Source of the DNA: Rutpela maculata
Lineage: Eukaryota > Arthropoda > Insecta > Coleoptera > Cerambycidae
Direction: 5' to 3'
Length of the DNA: 64,000 nucleotides
NCBI GenBank assembly: GCA_936432065.2
Contig: OW386285.2
Coordinates: forward strand, 369,521,249 to 369,585,248
The notes beneath the pieces were generated by a model. The model ran no database searches. It was not told the DNA's origin and was given only the letters and a program-made list of their open reading frames with translations. Made by a program: the position numbers and the translations under genes. Of this stretch, positions 33,668 through 44,265 are shown piece after piece (positions within the stretch are counted from its first letter, which is position 1; every line of letters begins with the position of its first letter).

Positions 33668-35524
33668 ATGGAGATGAAATTAATGTTTCTCCTGCTGTTC
33701 GGATCAGCACTCTGTCAATACAAAATTACCCCGATCAATAACACTGTTGGTGTATACTATCACCAAGACACGGACATCGTAGTGACGAATCACAAATGGA
33801 CTCTGCTAGTGCATAAAAATATTTCATCCCTCAAACTAGCTTTTGACAAAAATCAAAATATTTTAGACCAAATCTTGTACACTCTGAATAACGGAGATCA
33901 TAAGTCAATTATTTTTACGAGTGAAATTAAAACAGACTTTAACCTTTTAACACAAATATCCAACTCTACAAAAACCAAATTTGACGAAATCCTTTCAGAT
34001 ACAAAAATACGTAAACGAGAAATACTTAACGGTATCGGTACAATATTCAAATCCATAACTGGAAACCTAGATGCTGAAGATGGCCAGTGGTATACTAATT
34101 GTATAAATAAATTAAATAATGACGAACATCAATTAGAAAACTTAATCAAAAATCAAATCTCAGTTACAACTTCTGTTATCAAAAATTTCAACTCAACTAT
34201 ACAAAAATTACAAATCGATGAGGAAACATTTAACAGAGATCTCGAAGAAATCGAACGCACAATTCAAACCATGACTCAAGCTATTGAGGCTGCTCACATA
34301 AAACTAAAATTTTTATACATTTTCGAACAACTAACGGCAAGCTATTTGTATATCGAAGACAATCTAAACGATATTCTAAATTCAATAACATTTGCCAGAT
34401 TAGGAATTATTCATTCTTCAATCATAACACCTGATCACTTAGTAACGGCATTACAAGAGATTTCACAGAGTTTGCGAAGGAACAATTTGCCTCTTCCAAT
34501 TAAATCATCAGCAGTTGCTCAATATCTGGACATTATTGAACTAAAAGCTTTTCAACTAGATTCTAACTTAATATTTGTTTTAACAATACCTCTCATTGAA
34601 CCTCAAAATTACAACACCTTTCGTCTGTACCCTATACCTATACTTGATAACAGAACTGGTCTACATCACTTTTTATCTATTTCACAAAAGTTTATCGCGA
34701 GAGACGATGATTCTTTAATGTACATACCTATACAAAATTTGAAAGAATGCAAACCACTCTATTTTGGAACCAAACTATGTTCGAACCTGTTTGCATATCC
34801 TATCGACCAAAATGCCATTTGTGAAGCTAGAATATTAAAACCATTGCCGAAACTCCCAGAAAATTGTCAAACTTCCTTCATCATTAGTCAAGGATACAAC
34901 GTCCAAGAACTTGAAGACAACACATGGCTAGTAATTAATTCCGAACCACTTCACATTACCATCAACTGCCCGAAGAGAGAATCCATAACAGAGCTAATTA
35001 ACAAAAATTCCATCATAAAACAACAACCAGGATGTTACGCCTATGCAGGCATTACTCGAATACAAGCCAGTGCTAAAGACTTTTCCGAAATTAAGGACAA
35101 TTCACATCCAATCCAAATTCCTTTTGAATGCTGCAATCACATGCCCGACAAAATCGAAATTCCAAAATTAAAACCGCTTAAGTTAAACAGTCTCGACGTA
35201 GAAGATTTAGATATTGCTAAAAACAAACTAGAGCAATATTCCAAAGACCTAGATGACCTCATAGACGAACCTTTTGTGACCAAACATGTATCTTGGTTCA
35301 CATACTTCATAATCACTCTCATCATCCTATTAGTTCTACTTTACATAACTTGTAAATGCAGAAGAAGAAGATGTGGAGCATTGCGAATCCAACCCTCAAC
35401 GGATAACCCTCCTTCACCTCCTTCAGAGCGAAGCAGAGTATTTACCAAATTTCCTAGACTGATCCCTCCAAGAAAGCGACCCGGTATTAGACCTCAAGAA
35501 GAAGAGGACATCGAGTTAACATAG
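33668..35524 (+). CDS. env: Errantivirus envelope protein, baculovirus F-like, intact frame
   Basis: The 618-codon frame opens at an ATG in good context (CCCATGG); a second in-frame ATG lies two codons on. Residues 1-17 form a signal peptide (MFLLLFGSALC). Residues 113-117 are a basic cluster, KIRKR, at the place where such proteins are cut by furin; position P4 is Ile rather than Arg, so cleavage is uncertain. After it comes ILNGIGTIFKSITGNLDAED, the conserved fusion-peptide region of gypsy Env and baculovirus F proteins. Long helical, coiled-coil-prone sequence follows to about residue 220. A membrane anchor lies at about 541-561 and a 56-residue basic, proline-rich cytoplasmic tail ends in acidic residues. 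The length fits the family and no break is present. No gag or pol is next to it. Confidence 0.92.
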   Translation: MEMKLMFLLLFGSALCQYKITPINNTVGVYYHQDTDIVVTNHKWTLLVHKNISSLKLAFDKNQNILDQILYTLNNGDHKSIIFTSEIKTDFNLLTQISNSTKTKFDEILSDTKIRKREILNGIGTIFKSITGNLDAEDGQWYTNCINKLNNDEHQLENLIKNQISVTTSVIKNFNSTIQKLQIDEETFNRDLEEIERTIQTMTQAIEAAHIKLKFLYIFEQLTASYLYIEDNLNDILNSITFARLGIIHSSIITPDHLVTALQEISQSLRRNNLPLPIKSSAVAQYLDIIELKAFQLDSNLIFVLTIPLIEPQNYNTFRLYPIPILDNRTGLHHFLSISQKFIARDDDSLMYIPIQNLKECKPLYFGTKLCSNLFAYPIDQNAICEARILKPLPKLPENCQTSFIISQGYNVQELEDNTWLVINSEPLHITINCPKRESITELINKNSIIKQQPGCYAYAGITRIQASAKDFSEIKDNSHPIQIPFECCNHMPDKIEIPKLKPLKLNSLDVEDLDIAKNKLEQYSKDLDDLIDEPFVTKHVSWFTYFIITLIILLVLLYITCKCRRRRCGALRIQPSTDNPPSPPSERSRVFTKFPRLIPPRKRPGIRPQEEEDIELT

Positions 35525-35749
35525 ACTTTCATATGTGGAGTTTTACCCTTGTCTATTAATTTAGACTATTGTATTTTATCCTTTTTACGTTATGTAATGT
35601 TTTATTATCGTTTACCAATTTTAACTTTTACATTATTTTTATTATTTTGCTTTGTATTCATTCAACATTGTTTTATTTTATTTTTGCATTATATTCATTT
35701 AACGTTTTAACAAATTTCAAAAGTTGCTGCATAACATCAACTTTTTTAT

Positions 35750-35760
35750 TAAGGGGGAAG
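35750..35760 (+). promoter_or_regulatory. Polypurine tract
   Basis: AAGGGGGAAG abuts the 3' LTR and would prime plus-strand DNA synthesis. Confidence 0.8.
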
Positions 35761-35761
35761 T

Positions 35762-36123
35762 TGTTATATAAAATTATACGCTTATTACTAAGACTTAGTC
35801 ATAACAAACCTTCAGAGGTATATCATATTACATGATAACGACTTCTCTTATTAATTGCTTATCTTCAAGATATCATATTACACCTTTATTTCTCATAACT
35901 TGTGATGACTGCAGAACTGCAATTCCTTTGTTCTATATGTTGCTTACTCAGGTTCTGTATGTTATAAATATGACTAAACACGCTTTGTTGAATCAATTAT
36001 TAAACTCACTTAGAATGAAACACTTCTAATTAGTATTATATTCCTTCTCCAAGAGCCAACGTTGGCTCCATTAAATAAATAAATCTTTTTTAAAAAGTCA
36101 TTCATGTGAACCGTGATCTAACA
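35762..36123 (+). repeat. 3' LTR of the errantivirus element
   Basis: Same length as the 5' LTR, about nine substitutions and no indel noticed. Examples: CACGGG versus CAGAGG, and GAATTAGTT versus GAATCAATT. Confidence 0.92.
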
Positions 36124-36127
36124 TATA

Positions 36128-36388
36128 TACCAAAAAACACTAAACCGTTAGTCTGCCTCGGCAATTCCTGGCAGGGACTTTAATTTTGCTAAATATAGAG
36201 GAAAAAGAAGGTATGTTTCCTACACTACAAAACAGCCGACTAAATTTTATATTGATTGTAGAGAAGTATTCACTTTTCAAAATTATCTCGGTCTACCTTG
36301 CCTAACCTTGGTGGAAGTGTCCGGCAGAGCATCCCATAAGGACGCATTTGCAGTATTTCGCCTAAGTCATCGAACATCGAGCAATTTC
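36128..36388. repeat. Fragment of a transposon with ACCAAAAAACACTAAAC ends
   Basis: The sequence begins ACCAAAAAACACTAAACCGT immediately after the errantivirus target site and continues with GTATGTTTCCTAC and ACAAAACA blocks that recur in order at 37860-37960. It is a partial copy of the same family; its right limit is unclear, near the start of the foldback arm at 36389. Confidence 0.5.
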
Positions 36389-36554
36389 CTCTTTGTTGGT
36401 ATGTGTATGAATAAATTACCAGGGGGATATACAAGTGCCTACTAAATTATAAGCGGAAAAGCCATATTGAAGAATTGCGATGCAAAGAATATACCAATCC
36501 TTCATAATAAATATTTTTAACAATTCAATTCGTCAATTTTTAATTCTTCAAATG

Positions 36555-37754
36555 AAGAGCTAAGTGGATAAAGGTGTTATGTGACTTTTGAAAATTTTGA
36601 GATTTCTACACAGACAACTATTTTAACTTATAAACTATCATTTCAATAAGTTTTTGGGATAATAAACCTTTCCCAAATGCGTTTTAATGTTTGATAAAGG
36701 TGTTATGTACATATGGTTTTTATATAATTTAATGGATAAAGGTGTCATGATCACATACCACCTTTATCCATTACTGTGCGATATTAAATTGTTTTAATCC
36801 AAAACACTTTGCTTTTAAAGTTATGTTATATTGACATTAATGTGACAAGTCGCGTTAAGTGTTTCTTACTATTATAGTGAAAATGGCCAGTCGTAGTAAA
36901 CTGATATTACAAATGGCAATGAATAAACGATTTCATGAATCATGTAAGATGTTTATAAATTGGTTGATATTTGGAAATAGTGCTTATAGTGTTTTAATCC
37001 ATATATTCATTTCGTTCAATTTCGAAATGGTATGAGATGGTATAAGAGTCGAGATGGTACTTGAGTATCTAATTGCTGTAAACACATTTATACCTTTTGG
37101 CAATTCAGCAAAAATCAGTCACATAGTGGCAATTTCTTCCCAGGCAAGTTTTAACAATGTTTTAAAAACAAAACATTATCAATATAAAATGCAATAATAA
37201 AATACGAATTTACCAAAGTATTCTAGCAAATTAGTCTGTAAATCAGAAATACTGGAAAGTGACGCTTTGCGGTGTTGATTTTTGTACAAACATTTTTATG
37301 CTGACAAGTAGAAGAGGGCTGGACCATAGAAATTTTAATGACTCCATTTTATAAAGTTGATATTTTAAAGAAAAGGAATATATATACATAAGATAAATTC
37401 CGACTGTATTGCTCTAACGGTGTTTAATGAAAACAAAGGCAGCCTAAGTGTAGGAAAACTGGCCAATCTTAAAGAACAATTACCATTCATAAATGAATGG
37501 TAAGGCCGTATTATTACAACATACTTGGAAATGACCAAACTGTGGCTCAAAACCGTAGAACTGTCCGACTACCTAAAAATTGTACAATGTTTTAATAATA
37601 ATAAAACATGTTTAATTTCTTAACACTTTTATTCACTAATTCATTATTCATTTCAGAGAAACTTATGAACGGATAAAGGTGTTATGTACATTAATTTTTT
37701 AAAATTTTCGAAAATAATGACAACTGACATAACACCTTTATCCACTTAGCTCTT
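36555..37754 (+). mobile_element. 1200-bp transposon with 28-bp perfect inverted ends and GATAAAGGTG motifs
   Basis: The ends start AAGAGCTAAGTGGATAAAGG; 28 bp are perfectly inverted. CAAATG flanks both sides (36549-36554 and 37755-37760). GATAAAGGTG, usually with TTATGT after it, occurs at six places: at both ends (36566 and, inverted, 37725-37741) and inside at 36693, 36734, 36757 (inverted) and 37671. Such iterated subterminal motifs are typical transposase-binding sites. Remnant coding: ATG at 36883 opening MASRSKLILQMAMNKRFHES just before a possible donor, and near 37400-37545 a frame with NENKGSLSVGKLANLKEQLP. I do not recognise the protein family. Confidence 0.8.
36883..37036 (+). pseudogene. 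Putative N-terminus of the 1200-bp element's protein
   Basis: A 51-codon frame from the ATG at 36883 begins MASRSKLILQMAMNKRFHES and is followed at 36945 by TGTAAG, a possible splice donor, after which the frame loses character. This fits exon 1 of a transposon gene whose last exon may be the piece near 37400-37545 (GSLSVGKLANLKEQLP, then a frameshift and PYYYNILGND). The function is unknown; a role in transposition is inferred from its location only. Confidence 0.3.
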
Positions 37755-37857
37755 CAAATGTTTGTTAACGTTTGCATATATCTAAATTGCAGTTATAAAG
37801 TTCTATTAAATATAACCATTATAGACTAAGAAATCACAGCATGAAACCGTCTTCGAA

Positions 37858-38559
37858 AGAAAAACACTAAACTGTTGGTCTACCTAAGTATATCGTGGCG
37901 GAAGGCCTCTAATTGCAGAAATAATATGTTTCCTACGTTACAAAACATCTGTCTAAACCAATCCTCATTGCATTCTTTTTTCTCCAGAAGACTGTGGTTG
38001 AATTTTAAAAGACGATAAACTTGTACCATTTTGGTATAGAGAGCCAATGTTATTACCTATTGAAGATGTCATTTTGGATGACGAAAAAGAATATAGAGAA
38101 ACGGATCTTTCAAATGATTTAAAAATGTAATAGTGTAATATATTTTTAATATTTGCTATTGTCAATCATTAATATAATAAATACACAGATTGTGTTTTTT
38201 TAATGTTATATTCAACATTTCTCTTAATAACCCCTATTCCTATTACCATTGGACGATAAACTATATATTCCTTTAAATTTTCAATTGAGCAGATTTTTAT
38301 GAAAATCTGTCTGTCACATATGTGCGCCAACATATTCGTTTAGAAGACAGTAAAAATAACAATGATATTCTATGTGTAGGCAAATACTGAAATTGAGTGG
38401 TCTGCTTAGCACTTGCGACAGGTGAGGCAAAGCAGAACGAGATGATTTTGAACAATTAATATTTCTCTATAATTCATAGACCTTCTTATGCTTCGTAATT
38501 GGCTCAATTATAGGCCTCCTCTCAGGATAGACAGACCAGCGCTTAAGTGTTTTTTGGTA
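37858..38559 (+). mobile_element. Transposon with AAAAAACACTAA ends, about 700 bp
   Basis: The left end AAAAACACTAAACTGTTGGTC and the right end, reverse-complemented ACCAAAAAACACTTAAGCGC, are imperfect inverted repeats of about 30 bp. It interrupts the foldback arm between CGTCTTCGAAAG and ATGCTTTCGAATTT. A frame near 38010-38130 encodes LVPFWYREPMLLPIEDVILD and an acidic tail before a stop, the relic of an unrecognised transposon protein. Confidence 0.55.
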
Positions 38560-39272
38560 CATATGCTTTCGAATTTATCATGAATTAATAGTGTTACATC
38601 GCTACTTGGCTTTACAAAAATTATCATTGAAAATACCCGTTAAAGTAAAATTTAACAACAATTTAGATAAAACACAAATAAAGAGTACGTACGACTAGCT
38701 GATTTTACGCGGGGCTGGGTTCGTTGATTCTTTTATTTTTTTAGGTGAGTCAGAGTGAGAATCAATAATTTCGCAGGTAATCGCCCAGCTAGCTTGTTTT
38801 ATGACAAAGAGGTAGTAATAAAATAGATGTTATTAAACAGGACGCCATCCACAGAAAAAGTGTCATTACACTAACCTCTTTGATCATAAAACAGACTGCT
38901 GTGGAGAAGCCTGACAGAGAGACAAACACAAAACAAATAAATAAAAAATGTACATTTTAAGATAAAATGTTACATTTATTGATCATGAAAAAGTTTGTGA
39001 AAATATGACAAAAACACAAGAATTGGTTTTTCAAGTGAATCCAAAAATAGTAATATGACATAACGATACTTGAGATTAAATCAGGACCATATGGTCTCAA
39101 ATAATGTCAGTCACAAATACTTAAATAAATTAAATTGGATTATTAATAATAGTTTATGGGTAAACACACCCTGATTATTATTTCATAATCTATGAAAGAA
39201 ACATCTTAATTTTTTATGACTTAATGAACCATGGCCAAAGCATGTAGGTTACATAATAATGAATGAAAATCA

Positions 39273-39573
39273 AACAAAATAAAATTCACTTTAATTCTTG
39301 ATGTCAAAGGTTAATCGTTGCACCAAATCATACCAAAGAATTAAACGCAATTCTCATCAAAATGGACACTGGAGAATGGCTCCTAATGGACCTCGGCAGT
39401 TTTTGCAAACAGTCTCGCTCAACCACAGGCGGCCTCCCGAATTGGTATGATGCTGTCTGAACAACCTGGATAACGATGGGGTTTTGCTTTTGTGTCTACT
39501 TTAGTCAAGTTTTGGTATATTTAAAGTCAACATACTGAACGTGCTAATGAATTAAAGTGAATTTTATTTTGTT
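39273..39573. mobile_element. 300-bp MITE inside the foldback centre
   Basis: ACAAAATAAAATTCACTTTA at the left is matched inverted at the right end (39545-39573). The interior is short, richer in G+C and non-coding. Confidence 0.65.
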
Positions 39574-40885
39574 TCTTAAGTATCGTTATGTCATATTACT
39601 ATTTTTGGATTCACTTGAAAAACCACTTCTTGTGTTTTTTATGTCATATTTTCACAAACTTTTTCATGATTAATAAATGTAACATTTTATCTTGAAATTT
39701 ACATTTTTTATTTATTTGTTTTGTGTCTGTCTCTCTGTCAGGCTTCTCCACAGCAGTCTGTTTTATGATTAGAGAGGTTAGTGTAATGTCACTTTTTCTG
39801 TGAATGGCGCCCTGTTTAATAACATCTATTTCATTACTACCTCTTGGCCAGAAAACAAGCTAGTTGGGTGATTACCTGAGAAATTATTGATTCTCACTCT
39901 TATTTGTGTTTTATCTGAATTGTTGTTGAATTTTACTTATTAATTAACCGGTATTTTCAGTGATAATTTTTGTAAAGCCAAGTAGTGATGTTTCAATAGA
40001 ATGTGCGATCGCCCATGGTTTCATGCTGTGGTCTCTTGGTCTATAATGGTTATATCTAATAGAACTTTATAATTGCAATTTGGCTATATCCAAACGTTAA
40101 CAAACATTAGAAAAATTAAAATTTGACGAATTGAATTGTTAAAAAGATTTATTATGAAGGATTTGTATATTGTTTGTATCACAATTCTTCAATATTGCTT
40201 TTCCGCTCATAATTTAGTAGGCACTTGTGTATCCCCTGGTAATGTATTCATACACATACCAACAAAGAGGAAATTGTAAATGGTTATTTATGACTGACGT
40301 GCGATGGTTAAACAAGGGCTGGCGCTGATAAAACTCTGTGATTAAAGTTGTTATAAAGTTTTATCATAGTATCATAAATGTGCGTATGCGAATAGATCGG
40401 CCAAATTTGCAAATGGGCGATGAAGTTTCTTTAGCATACAATGGCCATAAATTTCCCCTATATAGTAACAGAAAAAGTATTATTTGCATTTTCGCTTTAG
40501 GCATAGTCAGTTGGTATACTTCAATATTATCATTTAGTTAATATTCGTGTAGATTAAAGTATAAGTTTCAATAATCTACTGTTTGGAATAAATTAATACT
40601 TAATCAGTTAAGTTTACTATTTAAGTATGCCTAAGTGTAAGGCCACACAAGACTCAGACGTCGCTATGAACTGACGAGCACAGAGAAGTATTCAAATATC
40701 CCCCCAAAGAATATTAGATTTTAAATTTTCTATAAGCATAAAAACGGAACGTTGAGAGTCTCGAAATACGTCAGTGTTAAGTATGTCATACTGATAAGAA
40801 ATTATCTGGTTTTTGAAAGTAATTTTGGCGTTGTAATTATGAACATGCTAATATTAATTTTGTATAATAAAAACTCACTAAAACA

Positions 40886-41080
40886 ATTAGAGAAGAATTA
40901 GATAATATTCATGTATTAAGCAAATAACAACTTACATTTTTTATTTATTGTGAAATTACCTACTTTCTGTATATTGTTGCCCTAATCTGGGCACGCTAAT
41001 ATACTAGTAGAAAGGTAGGTATTTTCATAATAAATAAAAAAGTGTAAGTTGTGATTTGATTAATACCTAAATAACATTCT
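40886..41080. repeat. Foldback MITE, arms of about 85 bp
   Basis: 40902-40975 and 41000-41078 are imperfect reverse complements (ACAACTTACATTTTTTATTT against the inverse, and AATTACCTACTTTCT against the inverse). The loop contains TGCCCTAATCTGGGCA, itself a small palindrome. Confidence 0.7.
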
Positions 41081-43300
41081 CTAATAACGATGAAAGCAAA
41101 TAAATAAAAAATAATTAATTGTAAAACATATCACTAAAGCAACTTTCACACTAAGGTTAGAAATTATATATAATCAAAAACAAAACTCCAAAACATTGTC
41201 CAAGATTTTACAATCTATTTGAAAATCTCCGCGAAGCCATACCACAAATTTCCATTCAGTGAATAGATTAATATTTGATATTATATCATTTTCTAGACGT
41301 AATATTGTTACGTGTTTACACCTCTTTCGTAAACACTCTGCATCGTGGATTCGAAAATTATAACACCAGTCACTTGATCACTTTACTACCTTTCTGATCT
41401 TACTGAACTTGCTATCAGAACTAAAAACTGTCTTTGCGCGGCCACTCACTCTGTTATTATAGTCTTGGGTAACTGCTTATGGAAGATTCTAGAACTCTGT
41501 TACTTCTATGGAAGTTAGAAGGAGCTCCCATAGATGTCTCTGGGGTAGAACATATAACAATATGTTCTCATTTTATTGGTATTACGCAAGCGAAACTTTA
41601 TTTTATTTATATTGACATTCTTCCAATTTTTCTGCTATTTCATGCATTGGTATGTGTCTTCGCTTTCTGCCAGAACTATACAGGATGCAGAGTTCAGATA
41701 GTCCAAAGATCTTACAGCACGAAAGAAAGATATTGCTAAAAGGACGTCAGTATCCGTACTACAAACAAGAAAAGCTAGGGATGTGTCTTGGTTGTTGATG
41801 AGAGAATTTGTGTATAAACGTTTATGGATAGTAGTAATTTTGTTTCTAAAGCTACTTGTCGACGTGTACCAGGTGTTCACTGCTGTCAAACATCATTCTT
41901 CAAGCTATCAGCAACATAACTGAGCTAAATCAAATCTAACTAGATATCAAATGGCACTCGCCGGTCTGGACGCGCGAAGTTTCGTAATAAGTAGTTCCGA
42001 AAATCTTTTTCAGTTTTCTCCAAATGGTTTCCTACCATATAGTATTTAGGTACCTAGTTTAATACTACTTACTTTTAATAAGTATGAGGGCTGCAGTGTC
42101 ATAGACAACTTCACCGGAACGTCCACAAAATTCAACTTTTCCCATCAAGTCAGTTAGGATATTTGTCGGGTCGCTCTTTTTTCCAGTACGTAGCTTTCCA
42201 TTTACAGATAAGGGATTCGAATGCGACTGATTTTCTTGAAAAAAAACACATCCAGATCCATCTCCCTTTCCTCACTAGCAATAAACAATTTGGAGAAAAG
42301 TTGTTCGACAGTGCCATACTGTAATTCTGAACACTCTTTTGCATAGTTGTAGTTTTGTAGTTTAACCTGAAAATATTGTAAACGTTCCTCAGTGTTTTGT
42401 TCAATTTATATTAAATTTACAAATAATGTATGAACACCTCCCTTTCTGTTGATGTTAGTCTTATATGAGTTACCAGAGTCAGAAACATATATAGATGACA
42501 CCAAACACGAAATGGCTTGACAATTTGTGAACATTTCTTTTGGAATGTAATTTTGTAAAACACCAGCCAGCCAGCCAGCTTTAATAATAACATTAAGGGA
42601 AATTTTGATTCTTTCCTCTTTTTATTTTTTTTTTTAGGTTCCAGCTATAATTATGTAAAGCGGAAATCCGTGATCAAAAAGTGCAGTGCACGTACCTACT
42701 GTGTCTATTCGGTTGTGTTTTTTTGTAAGACGGTTCATTTCTTTTTTAATTTTATTTTCATTAACGCAAGCTACCACAATAATTGCTTTTTTTTTATTGC
42801 CTTTCACAATTTAAAATTTATTTTACAAAAGTGTACCTACCAAATTTTTAGTACATGTTAACAAAGATCAAAGATGTCTTTCTTTTGCTTTTGAATTCTT
42901 TTATAACGATCACGGTGGCACAGTTAGCTATAGAGTGTTACGTGATAACTCTTATATCAGGTCTTGCCCATTTTCCAGCAGCCTCTTTAGTCAAAACTGT
43001 TATCATTCTATAATTTGGCATAGTTCTACAACTTTTACTCCCCCTTTCTTATCTCTTTCATTTTTCTTTTATTTCTTTTGTTTGCCTCTCTAAATTATTG
43101 TTCAAAATCATATAATTTTTATAAGGCGAAAAATTTAAATAAATCCCAAAATTATTAAACTGAAGTTCAAGGGACTGGTATCACCGCTCTCCCCCTCCTC
43201 AGGAGGAAGAAGTCTAGTTATTGTCATTGTCATTTTATATTTATTTTTAGTTGATCAGTGTCTCCATCCTGTTCAGCCTTTCAGTTGCCAAGTGTAGTGC
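41081..43300. other. Unassigned stretch
   Basis: At 41306 TGTTACGTGTTTACACC begins a segment that resembles the start of a gypsy-type LTR, but I found no partner or clear end. Short minus-strand frames near 42150-42400 have some coding texture but no recognised motif. Otherwise there is AT-rich DNA with T-homopolymers. Confidence 0.35.
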
Positions 43301-43860
43301 GCATGACAAGCACTTTGTCCTCCCACAACATAAACCTTTATGCTGCTACCAGATATAAAATAGTGTTAAAACGACTTTTTATTTACATTATTAATAAAAT
43401 GTCAATTCCTCTTATACCTCTCCCACCCGAACCATTCTATTGTGTAGAGAGGTTTAGGTTAGAATTTTTTTTGTTTTTTTTGTCTATTGATTTAGAGCTT
43501 ATAGTATATGTACTTTTGTCTGATTTTTTCAGAACTTAGAGCTTAACTATCCTTGTTCGTATTTTTGTTGCTTTGGACGTAGGGAGAGGGAGTATAACGG
43601 GCGCAAGGTTATAGCTTTCTGCCGATAAAAACAAATGTAAGAAAAGTCTTTGTTATACCATTTTCAAGCTTGTAGCAGTATGATGATGGCGGGAATGGTT
43701 CGGGAGAGTGGGTGTTGGGGGGCAGGGGGGTATGGGAGGAATTGACATTTTATTAATAATGTAAATGAAAAATCCCTTTAAAACTACTTTATACCTAGTA
43801 GAGCATAAAGGTTTATGTTAGTGGGGGGGGGGGGTGCTTGTCGTTGGGGGTTTGGGGTGT
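43300..43860. repeat. Inverted repeat with arms of about 120-140 bp
   Basis: 43321-43443 and 43690-43833 are reverse complements with small indels: shared blocks include CATAAACCTTTATGCT, TTTACATTATTAATAAAATG and TCAATTCCTC, and CCCGAACCATTC. The right arm is strongly G-rich (runs near 43705-43740 and 43826-43860). It may be the ends of a short DNA transposon. Confidence 0.7.
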
Positions 43861-43999
43861 TGGGATATTGTGGAGGAGTTTGATGATTTTCAAGTTCAAA
43901 AACATCTAAGCATATGTACTAATGTAACCTGGTTCTTTAATAATTTAAGGGGGATAAATGGAGGAGGGAGGGCTGGGGGAAGTTCTATTAGTGATGAAA

Positions 44000-44265
44000 T
44001 AGGTTAGATATTAAATATACATGATAAAAAAATTTTTCGAAATTTTTTGACCAAAAATAAAAAGGGCCGAAAACCTGCTTTATAGGCCCTCCTCCTATAT
44101 GTCGCTACCTACCGGGCTATATTGTAGTGGAATAGATTAGATATTGAATACACATGATAAAAAGAATTTTTCGAAATTTTTTGACCAAAAATAAAAAGGG
44201 CCGAAAACCGGCTTTATAAGCCTCTCCTCCTTTCTGTCGCTATCTCCCGGGCTATATTATATTAT
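44000..44265. repeat. 133-bp tandem duplication
   Basis: Two copies in direct orientation share TTTTTCGAAATTTTTTGACC, AAAAAGGGCCGAAAACC and CGGGCTATATT. They differ at a handful of positions. Confidence 0.85.

Larger units (their letters stand above)
33119..36123 (+). mobile_element. Errantivirus (gypsy-type) LTR element containing env only
   Basis: Two 362-bp LTRs (33119-33480 and 35762-36123) begin TGTTATATAA and end GATCTAACA. TATA flanks both sides (33115-33118 and 36124-36127), a target typical of gypsy errantiviruses. A primer-binding site (TGGCGCAGTCGG) follows the left LTR and a polypurine tract (AAGGGGGAAG) precedes the right one. Between them lie a 187-bp leader, an intact env and a short 3' tail. 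Gag and pol are entirely missing. The LTRs differ at about nine positions by my comparison, roughly 2.5 percent. Confidence 0.92.
36389..40280. mobile_element. Large foldback element, left arm split by two insertions
   Basis: The right arm (about 39573-40280) pairs in reverse complement with three separate left pieces: 36389-36548, 37761-37850 and 38586-39088. Joined, they make an arm of about 700 bp around a roughly 480-bp centre. Gaps in the left arm are filled by the 1200-bp element at 36555-37754 and by the element at 37858-38559; a further short insertion of about 71 bp lies near 38675-38745. A 300-bp MITE occupies the centre. No coding frame belongs to the foldback itself. Confidence 0.75.

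Noticed and set aside
42150..42404. Minus-strand frame with some coding texture
   Set aside because: I could not match it to any family and it has no supporting splice or repeat context.
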